Source: Polyangium sp. 15x6
Lineage (GTDB): Bacteria; Myxococcota_A; Polyangia; Polyangiales; Polyangiaceae
Length of the DNA: 54,525 nt
Reading direction: 5' to 3'
NCBI RefSeq assembly: GCF_029960785.1
Contig: NZ_JASBQE010000083.1
Location: 1 to 54,525 of the forward strand
The stretch's first letter is position 1. Each line of letters opens with the position of its first letter. The notes beneath the pieces are model-generated. The model searched no databases. It saw nothing but the letters and a program-made list of their open reading frames with translations, and was not told the origin of the DNA. Shown here piece by piece: positions 24,006 through 33,529 of this stretch. The translations under genes and the position numbers were made by a program.

Positions 24006-26690
24006 ATGCGTCGAACTCGTCTTGCCTACGCGCTCGTGCTCGCCACCCTCGGCGCGGCCGGGTGCGGCTCGGAACCCGCGCCCGCGGCGCCGCCGCCCGG
24101 GGCGCCCACCGAATACAGCCTCGGAGGCGCCGTATCGGGCCTCGAAGGGAAGGGACTCGTCCTCGAGGTCGCCCTCCCCGGGGACCTCTTCTCGAACCTC
24201 ACGATCGAGGCGAACGGCGAATTCACCTTCAAGCCCGCCCTCGTCGACGGCGACGGCTACGACGTTACCGTGGCCGTGCAGCCGGCGGATCCCGCGCAGA
24301 GCTGTACGGTCTCGGGGGGCAAGGGCGTCGTGGCAGGCGCCGACGTGACCGGCGTCTCCGTCGAATGCGTGAGGCTACCGCCGAATCCTCGCTGGATTGG
24401 CGGCGAGGTTTCGGGCCTCAAAGGCACGGGCCTCGTCCTCCAGAACAACGGCAAGGACGACCTCTCCGTCGCGATGGACGGCCCCTTCCAGTTCGCGACG
24501 CCTGAGACCGACGGCGAGACGTACGACGTCACCGTCTCCGCACAGCCCACGAATCCCGCGCAGACGTGCGCCGTCGAGGCGGGGAAGGGGACCTTGGGCG
24601 GCATCGACGTGAAGGGCGTCCTGGTGAAATGCACCGACGACCCGCCGGTCTTCAACGTGGATCCCAGCACGATCGACGTGACGAACGCGGATCGCTGTGA
24701 TTTCCTGGACACCGCCCATTGCCTCTTCCCCTGGCCGAACGACCATTTCACCGTCGCCGATCCCACGACGAGCACGGGCCGCCGCGTCGCGCTCCACCCG
24801 CTGTCCATGCCCGTCAATGTCGAGGTCGACCTCTCCCCGGCGGCGGGCGCCCCGGCGGGCACGATCGTGAGCCCCGGCGGGATTGGAATCGATCCGACGG
24901 ACTGGAACCGCGCCGATGGTTTCTCCCCGGGCCAGATGCTGCTCACGTACGTGCCGGGCCTCGACCTCGGCAAGACCGGGATCGGCCCGATCACGCACAT
25001 GGATCGCTCGCTCGAAGCCGATTCGCCGCTCGTGGTGGTCGACGTCGAGACCCTCGAACGCCACCTCGTCTGGGGCGAGCTCGATTCGTATGCGACGAGC
25101 GACGCGACGCGCGCCCTCATCATCCGCGCCGGCATGAATTTCCGCGAAGGGCACCGGTACGTCGTGGCGCTGCGCAACTTGAAGGACAGCGCCGGGCAGA
25201 TCCTCGAAGCCTCGGACGCGTTCCAGGTCTACCGCGACGCGATCCCCTCGAACGTGCCGGCGATCGAGGCGCGGCGTGATTCGATGGAGAAGATCTTCGA
25301 CGCCCTCGCGGGCGCGGGCGTCGAGCGCAAGGAGCTCTACCTCGCCTGGGATTTCACGGTCGCCAGCGCGAAGAGCACCGCCGGTCGCATGCTCCACATC
25401 CGTGACGACGCCTTCGAGAAACTCGGCAATGCCGCGCCGACGTTCACGGTCACGCAGGTCCTCCAGAACCCCGACCTAAACCGCTCGCGCCGCATCATCG
25501 GCACGTTCACGGTCCCGAACTACCTGAACCAGGCGAACGGTGTCTCGGGTTCGTCGTTCCATTACGATGAACCGAACGACGGGCTGCCGGATCAGCTCGA
25601 CGGTAGTGGCACGCTCCAGGCGAACTTCATCTGCAACATCCCAATCTCGGCGCTCCCGGACGGAAACGACAACACGCAGCCCGTCGTCCCCGGCCGCGCG
25701 GCGCTGTATGGCCACGGCCAGCAGGGGGCGGCGAGCCAGGTGAACGGCGGCGCTGCGACCGGCGAGCTTTCGAAGGCGTACAACTTCGTCTTCTGCGCGA
25801 CGGACTTCATCGGCATGTCCTCGAGCGACGACCTCAACATCCTCCAGCTCGTCGCCGAGTGGGGCCGGATGAACACGCTCGCCGACCGGCTCCAGCAGGG
25901 CCTCCTGAACAACCTGTTCCTCGCGCGGCTCATGATTCACCCGCAGGGCTTCATCTCGGATCCGGCGTTCCGGGGCGGCCCGCAGAACCAGCCGCTCATC
26001 GACACGAGCGACGTCTTTTATTACGGCATCAGCCAGGGCGGCATCCTCGGCGGCGCGCTCGTCGCGATCTCGCAGGACATCCGCCGCGGCGTGCTCGGCG
26101 TCACGGGCATGAACTACAGCGTCCTGCTCGACCGCGCCACGGGCTTCGATGATCTCCGGCCGTTCATGGATCAGGCCTACACGAACGAATTCGACCGGCG
26201 CTTCATCTTCTCGTCCATGCAGAACCTCTGGGATCGCGGCGAGACGAACGGGTATGCCTGGCACGTCGGCAATGATCCGCTGCCGAAGACGCCGCCCCAC
26301 GCGGTGCTCATGCAGAACGCGTTCGCCGACCATCAGGTCACGCAATGGTCGGCCGACATCGAGGCGCGCACGATCGGCGCGGGGATCCACGTGCCCGTCT
26401 TGAATCCGGGCCGCTCGATCGACGTGAGCCCGTATTTCGGCATCCAGCCGCTCCAGAGTTACCCGCACTTCGGCTCGGCGCTCTTCGTCTGGGATACGGG
26501 GCCCTATGACATGGCGACGGGCAAGGGCACGCCGGCGCCGCCCGTCGGGAACGAGCCGCTGCGCGACGGGGCCGATCCCCACGGCGTTCCGCGCGTGCAG
26601 CCCGGCGCGCGCTTGCAGATCTCCGAGTTCCTGCGCTCGACCGGCAAGGTCATCGATCCGTGTGGTGACATGCCCTGCCTCGCGCCGTAG
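24006..26690 (+). CDS. large lipoprotein with two SGLxGxGLVL repeats and an esterase-like domain
   Basis: 894 residues. The lipobox is LGAAGC (Cys20). Two tandem repeats of about 85 residues (38-120 and 127-210) share VSGLxGxGLVL, a strand with F.F..P..DG..YDVTV, QP.(N/D)PAQ(S/T)C.V and a closing V.V.C, a repeat style known from surface proteins of Myxococcota and Gammaproteobacteria. The rest looks like an alpha/beta-hydrolase-type region with ALYGHGQQGAA and a nucleophile-elbow motif YYGISQGGILGG, so Ser is a likely catalytic residue. HFGSALFVWDTG near the end could carry the His. Substrate unknown. ATG 24006 has GGAGGA at good spacing. Confidence 0.72.
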   Translation: MRRTRLAYALVLATLGAAGCGSEPAPAAPPPGAPTEYSLGGAVSGLEGKGLVLEVALPGDLFSNLTIEANGEFTFKPALVDGDGYDVTVAVQPADPAQSCTVSGGKGVVAGADVTGVSVECVRLPPNPRWIGGEVSGLKGTGLVLQNNGKDDLSVAMDGPFQFATPETDGETYDVTVSAQPTNPAQTCAVEAGKGTLGGIDVKGVLVKCTDDPPVFNVDPSTIDVTNADRCDFLDTAHCLFPWPNDHFTVADPTTSTGRRVALHPLSMPVNVEVDLSPAAGAPAGTIVSPGGIGIDPTDWNRADGFSPGQMLLTYVPGLDLGKTGIGPITHMDRSLEADSPLVVVDVETLERHLVWGELDSYATSDATRALIIRAGMNFREGHRYVVALRNLKDSAGQILEASDAFQVYRDAIPSNVPAIEARRDSMEKIFDALAGAGVERKELYLAWDFTVASAKSTAGRMLHIRDDAFEKLGNAAPTFTVTQVLQNPDLNRSRRIIGTFTVPNYLNQANGVSGSSFHYDEPNDGLPDQLDGSGTLQANFICNIPISALPDGNDNTQPVVPGRAALYGHGQQGAASQVNGGAATGELSKAYNFVFCATDFIGMSSSDDLNILQLVAEWGRMNTLADRLQQGLLNNLFLARLMIHPQGFISDPAFRGGPQNQPLIDTSDVFYYGISQGGILGGALVAISQDIRRGVLGVTGMNYSVLLDRATGFDDLRPFMDQAYTNEFDRRFIFSSMQNLWDRGETNGYAWHVGNDPLPKTPPHAVLMQNAFADHQVTQWSADIEARTIGAGIHVPVLNPGRSIDVSPYFGIQPLQSYPHFGSALFVWDTGPYDMATGKGTPAPPVGNEPLRDGADPHGVPRVQPGARLQISEFLRSTGKVIDPCGDMPCLAP

Positions 26691-26699
26691 CAAGGCCAG

Positions 26700-27230
26700 C
26701 TAAGCGCGCTCGAGCGCGCGGGCCACGACCCGGTAGTGCTCGAGCATCTCCGCATACGAGAAATGCGCATTGCGCCCGCTGGGGTTCGGGACCACGAAGA
26801 CCCGGGCCCCGCAGATCTCCTCCGGCTGCTCGCCGCAGGGGATGGGCGCCGAGGCCTTCTTGTCGAAATAACTCCGACAAACCGTGATGCCCACGAAGAC
26901 CACCATGCGGGGCCGGAACTTCCGGATCTTCGTGGTGAGCGCGCGCCTGCCCGCGTCGTAGTCCTCGCGCCCGAGGTCCATCACGCCGCGCGTCGCGCGG
27001 GCGACCAGGTTCGTCAGACCGAGGCCGTGGTCGAGCAGGCGCATCTCGTCCTCGGGGGCGAGGCGCTCCGGGACGAGGCCGCTCTCGTGGAGCAATCTCC
27101 AGAACGCGTTCGCCGGATTGGCGAAGTTGTGCCCCTTCTGCGCCGAGAGGAGCCCCGGGTTGATCCCGATGAACAAGGCGTCGAGGTCCGGAGCGAGGAT
27201 GTCGGGGGTGGCAAGCTTGGACGAGGGCAT
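26700..27230 (-). CDS. mug: G/U mismatch-specific DNA glycosylase (Mug/TDG family)
   Basis: 176 residues from ATG 27230. It removes uracil or thymine opposite guanine in DNA repair. The active-site motif GINPGLLSAQKGHNFANPANAFWRLL is the Mug/TDG version of the UDG motif A, with Asn at the catalytic position. NPSGRNAHFSYAEML near the end matches the NPSG...A loop that intercalates DNA. An upstream GTG at 27275 would add 15 residues not seen in the family. The gene converges on the large lipoprotein gene with a 9-bp gap and is divergent from pantothenate kinase. Confidence 0.88.
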   Translation of the reverse strand: MPSSKLATPDILAPDLDALFIGINPGLLSAQKGHNFANPANAFWRLLHESGLVPERLAPEDEMRLLDHGLGLTNLVARATRGVMDLGREDYDAGRRALTTKIRKFRPRMVVFVGITVCRSYFDKKASAPIPCGEQPEEICGARVFVVPNPSGRNAHFSYAEMLEHYRVVARALERA

Positions 27231-27301
27231 GGCGAGAAATGCCCCGATCTTAGTCCCCTCGCAGGGTTTGTCCACGGCAAGCGTGATAACGTGCGGCCAT
27301 C

Positions 27302-28123
27302 ATGCCGCCTGCTCCTCCCGTCCTCGGCCTCGACCTCGGCGCGACCCTCACGAAGATCGCCTTTCGCGCGGGCGAGCTCCACACCGAGCGATGGCCCTCG
27401 CGCGACCTCGAAGCCATCCGCGCGCGTATCGCCGCGCTCGCTCCCCAGCGCATCGTGATGACGGGCGGCGGCGCGGCCGTGCTCGGCGCGAGCGCGCTCG
27501 GCGCGGCCGTGGAGGGCGTCTCCGAGTTCGAGGCCTGGTCGCGCGGCGCCGCGGCCCTCGCCGCCGAGGAGGGCTTGGCCCTGCCCGCGCGGCACTTGCT
27601 CGTCTCGGCCGGCACGGGCACGTCGGTGCTCGTCGTCGACGGCGGCTCGGCCGTGCGCGCGGGCGGGACGGGGCTCGGCGGGGGCACGCTCGTCGGGCTC
27701 GGCAGGTTGCTCGTGGGCGCGGCCTCGTTCGCCGAGCTCGCGGCGCTCGCGGCGCGCGGCAAGCGCGGGTCGGTGGACCTGCTCGTCGGCGACGTGTATT
27801 CGCAGGGCGCGCCCATTCCGCCGCACCTCACGGCGTCCAATTTCGCGAAGCTCGCCTCGACGGAGCCGGCCGACCTCGCGCATGCGCTCGTCGGGCTCGT
27901 CGGCGAGAACATCGCGCTCGTTTGCGCGGGGATCGCGCGGCTCGCCGGCGCGGACACGGTCGTGCTCGGCGGCTCCACGCTCGCGGAGAACCCGGCGCTC
28001 GTCGAGGTCCTCACGCAGACGCTCGGGCTCACGGGGCTCTCCGCGCGTTTTCTTCGACGCGGCGCGTATTGCGGCGCCGTGGGGGCCCTCGTGGCCGGCG
28101 AGCGCCTCGCTGGGTCCGCCTGA
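27302..28123 (+). CDS. coaW: type II pantothenate kinase
   Basis: 273 residues, the size of bacterial type II PanK. It phosphorylates pantothenate, the first step to coenzyme A. The actin-like ASKHA phosphate loops are clear: GLDLGATLTKIAF at the N-terminus, SAGTGTSVLVVD in the middle, GGTGLGGGTLVGLGRLL, VGDVYSQ, and ADTVVLGGSTLAENP near the end. This isoform is typically not feedback-inhibited by CoA. ATG 27302 follows a short divergent spacer shared with mug. Confidence 0.88.
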   Translation: MPPAPPVLGLDLGATLTKIAFRAGELHTERWPSRDLEAIRARIAALAPQRIVMTGGGAAVLGASALGAAVEGVSEFEAWSRGAAALAAEEGLALPARHLLVSAGTGTSVLVVDGGSAVRAGGTGLGGGTLVGLGRLLVGAASFAELAALAARGKRGSVDLLVGDVYSQGAPIPPHLTASNFAKLASTEPADLAHALVGLVGENIALVCAGIARLAGADTVVLGGSTLAENPALVEVLTQTLGLTGLSARFLRRGAYCGAVGALVAGERLAGSA

Positions 28124-28186
28124 GCGCTGTTGCGAGGGCGAAACGAAGCGCGATACGATGTCCCGACGATCGAGGCGCATGGGGCG

Positions 28187-28834
28187 ATGAAACGCAACTG
28201 GCAACGAACGTTCGTGGTCGCGGCGGCGAGCCTCTCGCTCGTCGTGGCCTCCTCCGTGGCAGGGGCCGAGGACGCACCCTCGCAGCCGCAACCGCAGCCG
28301 ACGCCGGGCTCCGCGCCGCCCGCTCCGCGTTATCCCGCTCCGTATCCGTATCCGTATCCCTATCCTCCTCCGCCCTACGGATATCGGCTGCCGAGCGTCG
28401 TGCCGCAGCCCGAGCCCGAGGTCCTCGAGTACGAGGAAGGCAAGGCGATCCCGCCCGGATACACGCGGGTCCAGCGAAACCGCAGGAAGCTCGTCATCGC
28501 AGGAACGGTCCTGCTCGCGACGGCCTATTCGATCTCGCTCATGGGCGCGACGACCTCGGTGCTCTCCGGGGACGAACGGTTCGCGATGCTGTACATCCCC
28601 GTCGCCGGGCCTTTCATCACCATCGCCGCGGCGAGGCGCGACGTGCCCAGCGGCCTGCGGAGCATCTTCTTGCTCGACGGTTTTACCCAGATCGTCGGCA
28701 CCGCGCTGCTCGTGACGGGTATCGCGTGGAAAGAGGATTTCCTCCAGCGGAACGATACGCTCGAGCCCAAGGAAGCGCTCGTGCCGGAGCTCTTGATCGG
28801 CCCGGGATCGGCGGGCATGCGCTTGCGGTTCTGA
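28187..28834 (+). CDS. exported Tyr/Pro-repeat protein with two membrane segments
   Basis: 215 residues from ATG 28187. A Sec-type signal peptide ending about SSVAGAEDA is followed by a Pro/Gln stretch and a YP repeat (PYPYPYPYPPPPYGYR) encoded by short TATCCG/TATCCC DNA repeats. The C-terminal half has a helix (LVIAGTVLLATAYSISLMGA) and two further hydrophobic segments (AMLYIPVAGPFITIAAA, SIFLLDGFTQIVGTALLVTGIAW). Similar Pro-rich N-termini are common in myxobacterial envelope proteins of unknown role. No family recognised. Confidence 0.7.
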   Translation: MKRNWQRTFVVAAASLSLVVASSVAGAEDAPSQPQPQPTPGSAPPAPRYPAPYPYPYPYPPPPYGYRLPSVVPQPEPEVLEYEEGKAIPPGYTRVQRNRRKLVIAGTVLLATAYSISLMGATTSVLSGDERFAMLYIPVAGPFITIAAARRDVPSGLRSIFLLDGFTQIVGTALLVTGIAWKEDFLQRNDTLEPKEALVPELLIGPGSAGMRLRF

Positions 28835-28849
28835 GCGGGTTCGTCCGGG

Positions 28850-30409
28850 TCAACCCACGTCGAAGACCGTGCGCAGCTCGCCGTCGCGCGTGAAATAGGT
28901 GACGCAGGACGAGGAGCGATTGCCACGCAGCATCCGGAGCGCGTGCTCCAGCGTGGCGCGGCGGGCGCGCTCGTCCTCGACCGCGGGCAAGGCGAGGCCG
29001 AGCGCCTCTTCGGCGGCGTCCGCGAGGAGCCACGGCGCGCGGCGCGTGAGCTCTTTCCAGGCCGCGTCACGCGCCTCGGCGTGGCCGAGGTCGTTCTCCG
29101 CGAGCCAGAGGTTCACCCAGGCGCTCGCGCGGGAGGGTGTGTCGCGGCACGTGCGCGCGAGGTCCTCCACGGCTGCGGAGAGATCCCCTCGCAATCGATG
29201 TGCCTCGCCACGAACTCCGTAGAGCGTGGGACCCACGAGCGCCGGGGCGCAATCGATGCTGCGCTGAAAACAGGCGAGCGCCGCGGCGTATTCGTCCCGC
29301 AAGACGTGCACCGCGCCCATGCCGATGTGCAGCCACCGGGCGCGGGGCTGAATCACGAGGCCACGACGGAAATCCTCCTCGGCCTCGTCGACGCGCCCGA
29401 GCCAGAGGAGCAATTCGCCCCGGTAGGCATGCGGGTGATGCGAGCGCGGATGATCCCGCAGGATGGCGTCGAATTCGCCGAGCACGTCCGCGGGGGCGCG
29501 GCTGCGAATCGACCATTGCAAGACCTTGGCGCGGTGCCGCGCCGAGCTGCGGAGCGGGAGGTTGTCCTGGTCGCCGAGCCGCGCGAGCATCGCCTCGGGG
29601 AAGAGGCGCGCGAGGAGGCGGAGCTTCTGGTCGCGCGGGGCCGGCAGCTCGCCTTCTTCCTCGCGGAATCGGTCGCCGAACCGCCACGCGAGCGGCGCGA
29701 GCGCGGCGTCCGGGAGCACGTCCCAGGCGCGGTTCACGATGCGCGCGGCGCGTTCGAGGGCGGGGGCCACGAATCGCCGGTGCAGCGCGCGCTCGATTCC
29801 GGCCTCGCGTGTGGGTTCGTCCGGGCCACGGCCGATCGCCGTGAGCGCCTCGACGTCGAGGAACCCGAAATGCCGCCGGCCGAGCGCGACGAGCTCCAGA
29901 TCGATCCTCCAGATCTGGGCTTCGCCTCCGATGTGCTTGGCCGCGAGCAGATCGAGGATCGCGCCGCGAGGGTCGCCGCGCTCGCTCTTGTCCCGCGCGC
30001 GGCGCACGAGCGCCTCCGCCTCCTCCGCCAAACCCGTTTGGCGTGCCGTATCATTCTCGGCGCCGAACGCATGCAGGAGAATGGCCGCGCGTTCGCGTAG
30101 CGCGGGTTCGTCGGGCACGAGCGCGAGGGCAAGCTCGACATGCCGTTTGCAGCCGGAAAACCGCCCCGCGCTTCGATCGAAGCTCGCCGCGGCCATGTGG
30201 ACCTTCGCCGCCGCGCGCGGGCTCTCCGCCGCCGCGAGCGCGAGCGCCTGCGTGATCCACGCGTCGCCGAGGCGAAGGTCGCCGAGGCGAAACGCGAGGC
30301 GCGCCGCTTTGAGCGCCTGATTCACGTCGCGGCTGGAGGCAGGATCGTGGCGCCCGAGCGCGTCCCAGGCCGCGCGCGTCCCACCTTTGCGCCCCTCGTC
30401 GATCGTCAC
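28850..30409 (-). CDS. TPR-type repeat protein, unknown function
   Basis: 519 residues from GTG 30409. It is helical throughout, with TPR-like pairs at the N-terminus (DVNQALKAARLAFRLGDLRLGDAWITQALALA) and again in the C-terminal half (HAYRGELLLWLGRVDEAEEDFRRGLVIQPRARW, LHIGMGAVHVLRDEYAAALACFQRSIDCAPA, RGEAHRLRGDLSAAVEDLARTC). No signal peptide or enzyme motif. The frame stays open upstream to beyond 32400, but only because it mirrors the opposite-strand gene. It is divergent from the beta-lactamase-family gene and convergent with the Tyr/Pro-repeat gene. Confidence 0.72.
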   Translation of the reverse strand: MTIDEGRKGGTRAAWDALGRHDPASSRDVNQALKAARLAFRLGDLRLGDAWITQALALAAAESPRAAAKVHMAAASFDRSAGRFSGCKRHVELALALVPDEPALRERAAILLHAFGAENDTARQTGLAEEAEALVRRARDKSERGDPRGAILDLLAAKHIGGEAQIWRIDLELVALGRRHFGFLDVEALTAIGRGPDEPTREAGIERALHRRFVAPALERAARIVNRAWDVLPDAALAPLAWRFGDRFREEEGELPAPRDQKLRLLARLFPEAMLARLGDQDNLPLRSSARHRAKVLQWSIRSRAPADVLGEFDAILRDHPRSHHPHAYRGELLLWLGRVDEAEEDFRRGLVIQPRARWLHIGMGAVHVLRDEYAAALACFQRSIDCAPALVGPTLYGVRGEAHRLRGDLSAAVEDLARTCRDTPSRASAWVNLWLAENDLGHAEARDAAWKELTRRAPWLLADAAEEALGLALPAVEDERARRATLEHALRMLRGNRSSSCVTYFTRDGELRTVFDVG

Positions 30410-30505
30410 GACACGCTTCGATACGTCGAGCGTTCGCCGGCGTAAAGCGGGAACCGCCCTTTTTCGTTGGCACGGGCGCGCCGGCGGGGCGAAGATGCGC
30501 GCTCG

Positions 30506-32410
30506 ATGGTGCCCGCCCGCCGTATTCTGCCCCTCGCCGCGCTCTTCGCCTCGGCCTGCGGATCCCCGAAGCCGCCCGAGGCCGCGAAGGTCGAGGGGCG
30601 CGACATGCAGTTCGCCCGCCCCTCGATGCAGCCGCCCGTGTTCCTCGATCCGCAGCGGAAAGAGAAGCTCGCCGCGGCCTTCCCCGCGATCGAGCGATAT
30701 GTCGCGGACGAGGTTTCGCGCCGGGGGTTGCCCGGCGTGGCCGTGGGGATCGTGATCGACGGCGAGCTCGTTTATGCGAAGGGATTCGGCGTGACGGACG
30801 TCGAGACGAAGGCGCCCGTCGACAAGGACTCCGTGTTTCGGATCGCCTCCGTGACGAAGAGCTTCACGGCGATGGCCATTTTGCAGCTCCGGGACGAGGG
30901 AAAACTCTCGCTCGACGATCCGGCCGCGAAATACGTCCCCGAGCTCGCCGGCCTCCGGTATCCCACGCGCGACGCGGCGCCCATCACGCTCCGGCAGCTC
31001 CTCGGACACGGCGCCGGGTTCCCCGAGGACAATCCCTGGGGCGATCGGCAGCTCGGCATTTCCGAGGCCGAGTTCTCGAAGATGATGCGCGAGGGGTTTC
31101 CCTTCTCGACGTCCCCCGGATCGCGGTTCGAGTATTCGAACACGGGATTCGCGATCCTCGGGCGCGTGATCACGAACGTCTCGGGAATGGATTACGCGGA
31201 TTATCTGCGGGCGCGGATCCTCTCGCCGCTCGGGATGAACCGGACGGTCCTCGACGAGCGGATGGTCGAAAAAAAGCACCTCGCGCGCGGGTATCGGAAG
31301 GAGGGCGATACGCTCGTGCCCGAGGTGAACCTGCCGCACGGCGCGTACGGGGCCATGGGCGGGCTTTATTCGTCGCTCGCAGACATGGCGCGGTACGTGG
31401 CGTATCACCTCGCGGCGTGGCCGCCGCGCGACGAGCGGGAGGCGGGTCCGGTCCGGCGAAGCACGCTGCGCGAGATGCACGAGATCGGACGCGCGACCGG
31501 GGTCTGGGCCTCGCCCGGGCTCGGGGACGAGCCGCCGTCCGTGCGCGCGACGGGCTATACGTTCGGGCTCGGCACGTTCGCGACGTGCGAATTCGCGCGA
31601 GGCGTCTCGCACACCGGAGGTTTGCCCGGGTATGGGTCGGTGATCCAGTTCTTGCCGGACTACGGCGTCGGGGTGATCGCCATGTCGAACCTCACGTACG
31701 CGCCGATGTGGCGGATCGTGCGCGAGGCGTTGCGGCGCCTCCAGGAGACGGGCGCGCTCGAGCCACGCGCATTCGTGCCCTCGGAGACGCTCGTGCGGGC
31801 GAAGGAGGCCACGAGCCGGCTCGTCGCGAAATGGAGCGACGCGGAGGCAGATGCGATCTTCGCGGATTCGCTTTACCTCGACAAACCACGCGAGCGATGG
31901 GCGGCGGACCTCGGCGCGCTCCGCGCGGCGCACGGCGCGTGCCGGGAGGAGGGGACGTTCGAGGCGGAGAACGCGCTGCGGGGCACGTTCCGGCTCGGAT
32001 GCGAGAAGGGGTGGATCGGCGTGTCGCTCACGCTCGCGCCGACCTCGCCGCCGCGGATCCAGTATCTCGATTTCCACAGCGTGCTGCCGCCGCCGAGCGC
32101 GCTCGCGTCGGGCGGGGACAAACTCGTCCGGCTCGTGAATCGATGGGACGACGCCGCGGCGGCGGAGCTCTTCGATGGGAGCGTGGACCTCGGGCGCATG
32201 AAGGCATCCCTCGCGAGCCTGAAGGAGATTCGCGGGGCGTGCCGGATCGGCGACGTGATCGGGGGCGACGGCGCCACGCGGGCGGGCTTCCGCCTCGCGT
32301 GCGAAAGGTACCCGGTGGCCGTCGAGATCACGCGGAAGGCGGGCGCCGAGAAGATCGACGGCGCCCGGTTTTTCCCGGCACCCGGGGAGGCCGGGCGGTG
32401 CGCGCAATAG
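30506..32410 (+). CDS. serine beta-lactamase-family lipoprotein with duplicated C-terminal module
   Basis: 634 residues. The lipoprotein signal ends at FASAC (Cys18). The class C beta-lactamase/D-Ala-D-Ala carboxypeptidase-type domain (about 45-400) has the SxxK motif SVTK, YSNTG as the YxN motif, and HTGG as the KTG-box equivalent, so it should be catalytically competent. The substrate could be a peptide or ester. Residues about 425-510 and 535-625 are two copies of a roughly 85-residue module (W.DA.A...F, L..L..(I/A)(R/H)GAC, FRL.CE). Module function unknown. ATG 30506 begins the signal. Confidence 0.82.
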   Translation: MVPARRILPLAALFASACGSPKPPEAAKVEGRDMQFARPSMQPPVFLDPQRKEKLAAAFPAIERYVADEVSRRGLPGVAVGIVIDGELVYAKGFGVTDVETKAPVDKDSVFRIASVTKSFTAMAILQLRDEGKLSLDDPAAKYVPELAGLRYPTRDAAPITLRQLLGHGAGFPEDNPWGDRQLGISEAEFSKMMREGFPFSTSPGSRFEYSNTGFAILGRVITNVSGMDYADYLRARILSPLGMNRTVLDERMVEKKHLARGYRKEGDTLVPEVNLPHGAYGAMGGLYSSLADMARYVAYHLAAWPPRDEREAGPVRRSTLREMHEIGRATGVWASPGLGDEPPSVRATGYTFGLGTFATCEFARGVSHTGGLPGYGSVIQFLPDYGVGVIAMSNLTYAPMWRIVREALRRLQETGALEPRAFVPSETLVRAKEATSRLVAKWSDAEADAIFADSLYLDKPRERWAADLGALRAAHGACREEGTFEAENALRGTFRLGCEKGWIGVSLTLAPTSPPRIQYLDFHSVLPPPSALASGGDKLVRLVNRWDDAAAAELFDGSVDLGRMKASLASLKEIRGACRIGDVIGGDGATRAGFRLACERYPVAVEITRKAGAEKIDGARFFPAPGEAGRCAQ

Positions 32411-32422
32411 GCGCGCACCCGC

Positions 32423-33529
32423 TCATTGCTGCGGGACGCCCTCGGGCTTGACGCGCAGAACGACCTTGCCCGGGCCGTCGGTCGTCGCGCCGTCGAAGCG
32501 GTCGAAGACCAGGAGGTACCGCGAAACGCCGTCCGCGGCCGATTGCACGAGCCACGTGGCGTCCGTCGGCGCGGGCGTCGCCGCAGCTCGATCGATCCAG
32601 TAGTCCGAGAGTGCGCTGAAGATCCGATCGCCCCGCCAAACGAGCTTCGGATCGGAAAGCTCCGCATGTCCGACCGCGTCGAAGCGCGGGAGCTCGGAAT
32701 CGTCCGTGCGCGTTTTCACGATGTCGAGCGTCTCGTCCTTCGTCTCGGACGCGTGCAGATCGACGGCGGTCACGCCGCGCGGCCCGCCGAGCTCGCCATT
32801 GACGCTGACCGAGGCGCGGCGGAAGCAGAGGTGCCAGTCGTTCGTGGTGAGCGCCTCGGCGGGCGTGTGTTTCGTCCGCGCGCCCGTGCCGAGATCGAGG
32901 CATTCGCTGGGCGCGTCCTCGGGCGCCTGCGAGCCGCCCGCGGTGCCGTCGAGGTCGGTGAGCGTCTGCGTCGGGCCCACGCCGGCGGACGTCACCTCGG
33001 CCCACCGAACCCGATAAATGGCCGCCACCGGCGCGCCTTGTTGCTCGGCGTAATACCCGAGGACCTGCACCTTCCATTGCTTGTCGCCGTCGCGCACGCC
33101 GTAGACGTGATAACGCACCCAGAGCACGTGGACGCTCGGGTCGTACGCCCAGAAATCACGGAACGCGCCGCCCGATTCGTCCTTCGTCATGAAGGGGACC
33201 GCCGGCGCGATGCCGTCGTCGAACGTCACCGCGTCGAGCGGCCCGAACGCGCCGCCCTCGCCGGATCCGGACGCGCCGCTGTTCGTGAAGACCTCGTATT
33301 TCTCGAATGCGAGATCCCAGGCCGTCGAGGCGGTGGCGTCGCCCTCGGGCACGACGATCTCGGGTTTTCCGAGCGAGACGTAGGTACGCCCCTCTGCGGG
33401 GACGGGCACTTCGAAGGCCGCGTCGTTCCCGTCGCCCGGGGGCTCTCCCGTCGTCGAGGGTTTGCCCACCTCCTCGCTGCAGGCGCAAAGAAGGAGCGGA
33501 AAAGCTGCGGCCAAAAATGTTCGTTTCAT
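32423..33529 (-). CDS. HmuY-like haem-binding lipoprotein
   Basis: 368 residues. Lipobox LLCAC (Cys17). The region after the linker (YVSLGKPEIVVPEGDATASTAWDLAFEKYEVFTNSGASG) carries the WDLAF...TNSG pattern of the HmuY family, haem-binding lipoproteins best known from Porphyromonas. A middle segment FWAYDPSVHVLWVRYHVYGVRDGDKQWKVQVLGYY continues the beta-rich fold, and the C-terminal half has additional strands. Haem-ligand residues of HmuY cannot be confirmed by eye. Its ATG overlaps the TonB-dependent receptor stop by 4 nt, mirroring the hmuRY order, so the two should act together in haem or iron uptake behind the same Fur-box promoter. Confidence 0.75.
   Translation of the reverse strand: MKRTFLAAAFPLLLCACSEEVGKPSTTGEPPGDGNDAAFEVPVPAEGRTYVSLGKPEIVVPEGDATASTAWDLAFEKYEVFTNSGASGSGEGGAFGPLDAVTFDDGIAPAVPFMTKDESGGAFRDFWAYDPSVHVLWVRYHVYGVRDGDKQWKVQVLGYYAEQQGAPVAAIYRVRWAEVTSAGVGPTQTLTDLDGTAGGSQAPEDAPSECLDLGTGARTKHTPAEALTTNDWHLCFRRASVSVNGELGGPRGVTAVDLHASETKDETLDIVKTRTDDSELPRFDAVGHAELSDPKLVWRGDRIFSALSDYWIDRAAATPAPTDATWLVQSAADGVSRYLLVFDRFDGATTDGPGKVVLRVKPEGVPQQ

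Noticed and set aside
30445-30466. Intrinsic terminator (GC stem followed by TTTTT)
   Set aside because: It lies between two divergent start codons, so it ends no gene, and the stem is only 4 bp without a bulge.
30410-32407. A very long open frame on the minus strand continuing upstream of the TPR gene (1185 codons in all)
   Set aside because: It mirrors the beta-lactamase-family gene codon for codon, a known effect of high third-position GC; only the part from GTG 30409 down looks like protein.
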